Below, piece by piece: positions 63,120 through 64,000 of a stretch of 64,000 nt of DNA. Source of the DNA: Cololabis saira (taxonomy: Eukaryota > Chordata > Actinopteri > Beloniformes > Belonidae); contig NC_084589.1 in NCBI RefSeq assembly GCF_033807715.1, positions 55,630,066 through 55,694,065 on the forward strand, given 5' to 3'. Numbering within the stretch: the first letter of the stretch is position 1; the number at the start of each line of letters is the position of its first letter. Position numbers and translations under genes: made by a program. Below the pieces are notes generated by a model, which saw only the letters and a program-made list of their open reading frames with translations, did no database searches and was not told the DNA's origin.

Positions 63120-64000
63120 AAGCCAGGGGCCACCGTTGGTCCAGGGGCCACCGTTAGTCCAGGGGCCACCGTTAGTCCAGGGGCCACCGTTGGTCCAGGG
63201 GCCACCGTTAGTCCAGGGACCAGTGTTAGTCCAGGGGCCCCCGTTGGTCCAGGGGCCAGCGTTGGTCCAGGGGCCAGCGTTGGTCCAGGGGCCACCGTTA
63301 GTCCAGGGGCCACCGTTAGTCCAGGGGCTACCGTTGGTCCAGGGGCTACCGTTGGTCCAGGGGCCAGCGTTGGTCCAGGGGCCACCGTTGGTCCAGGGGC
63401 CACCGTTAGTCCAGGGGCCACCGTTAGTCCAAGGGCCACCGTTGGTCCAGGGGCCACCGTTGGTCTAGGGGCCACCGTTAGTCCAGGGACCAGTGTTAGT
63501 CCAGGGGCCACCGTTGGTCCAGGGGCCAGCGTTGGTCCAGGGGCCAGCGTTGGTCCAGGGGCCAGCGTTAGTCCAGGGGCCACCGTTAGTCCAAGGGCCA
63601 CCGTTGGTCCAGGGGCCACCGTTAGTCCAGGGGCCAGCGTTAGTCCAGGGGCCACCGTTAGTCCAGGGACCAGTGTTAGTCCAGGGGCCACCGTTGGTCC
63701 AGGGGCCACCGTTGGTCCAGGGGCCACCGTTAGTCCAGGGGCCACCGTTAGTCCAGGGGCCACCGTTAGTCCAGGGGCCACCGTTAGTCCAGGGGCCACC
63801 GTTGGTCCAGGGGCCACCGTTGGTCCAGGGGCCACCGTTGGTCCAGGGGCCACCATTAGTCCAGGGGCCAGCGTTAGTCCAGGAGCCAGTGTTAGTCCAG
63901 GGGCCACCGTTGGTCCAGGGGCCACCGTTGGTCCAGGAGCCAGCGTTGGTCCAGGGGCCACCGTTGGTCCAGGGGCCACCGTTGGTTCAGGCCAACAAAT
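63120..64000. repeat. 18-bp minisatellite running to the window end
   Basis: Unit CCACCGTTGGTCCAGGGG and close variants, about 48 copies, interrupting the LINE right after its catalytic YADD region. Since 18 is a multiple of three, long frames stay open on both strands (for example GPPLVQ and VAPGPT), which are not genes. Confidence 0.95.

Noticed and set aside
63077..63979. 300-residue frame of VAPGPT repeats (collagen- or elastin-like protein)
   Set aside because: An 18-bp satellite keeps frames open on both strands; it has no start context and interrupts a LINE.

Overview
The window looks like vertebrate nuclear DNA, most likely from a ray-finned (teleost) fish. The basis is the repeat complement: a Rex3-type RTE LINE, L2/Maui-type tails with ATTGAATTG repeats, several hAT elements with intact 8-bp target duplications, a PIF/Harbinger relic, an IS630/Tc1-like transposase remnant and many microsatellites. 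There is no bacterial or viral gene organisation. Species cannot be named from the sequence alone.

One convincing host gene is present. It is a huge intronless reading frame on the minus strand (18483 down to 9826, about 2885 residues). It encodes a metazoan SecA-like protein: an N-terminal Cys cluster with a possible myristoylation start, about 330 residues of R/E/Q-rich coiled coil, a module whose SecA-like ATPase half has lost its nucleotide-binding motifs, a second copy with intact motifs (GTGEGKS, IIDEVDS, NLAGRGTD, FGRTARKG), a TPR-like stretch, a hydrophobic stretch, and a C-terminal part with a possible circularly permuted, catalytically altered OTU-like fold. A splice acceptor lies just upstream of the coding exon and a possible 3'UTR intron just downstream, so the gene is eukaryotic in structure. 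This is the most interesting content.

Layout: 1-9.2 kb holds repeats (Harbinger-like and palindromic MITEs, an LTR-like sequence, two hAT elements with perfect 8-bp duplications). 9.2-18.6 kb is the SecA-like gene. 18.6-25.4 kb is a palindrome with about 1.9-kb arms; the left arm carries a 2.5-kb Helitron-like insertion and the right arm a LINE tail, and each arm serves as the empty site for the other. 25.4-32.4 kb has a Rex3 relic, a DD35E transposase fragment, a hAT and a TTAA-flanked element. 32.4-41.5 kb is a 9-kb array of related repeat units, mostly head to tail. 41.5-44.2 kb has a LINE reverse transcriptase relic and the inverted partner of the 25-kb segment. 45-46.6 kb has a 28S rRNA pseudogene fragment beside a minisatellite. 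46.7-50 kb has a hAT and a Harbinger transposase relic split by another hAT. 51.5-54.4 kb has a (TG)n tract, a GC-rich block and a LINE with a 9-bp minisatellite. 54.6-59.6 kb is a hAT transposase relic broken by at least five later insertions. 60-64 kb has minisatellites and an L1-like LINE fragment running into an 18-bp satellite.

Apart from the SecA-like gene I see no convincing functional protein-coding gene; two weak candidates (2023-2307 and 45929-46189) are listed with low confidence. Most long open frames elsewhere come from simple repeats or relics of transposable elements.
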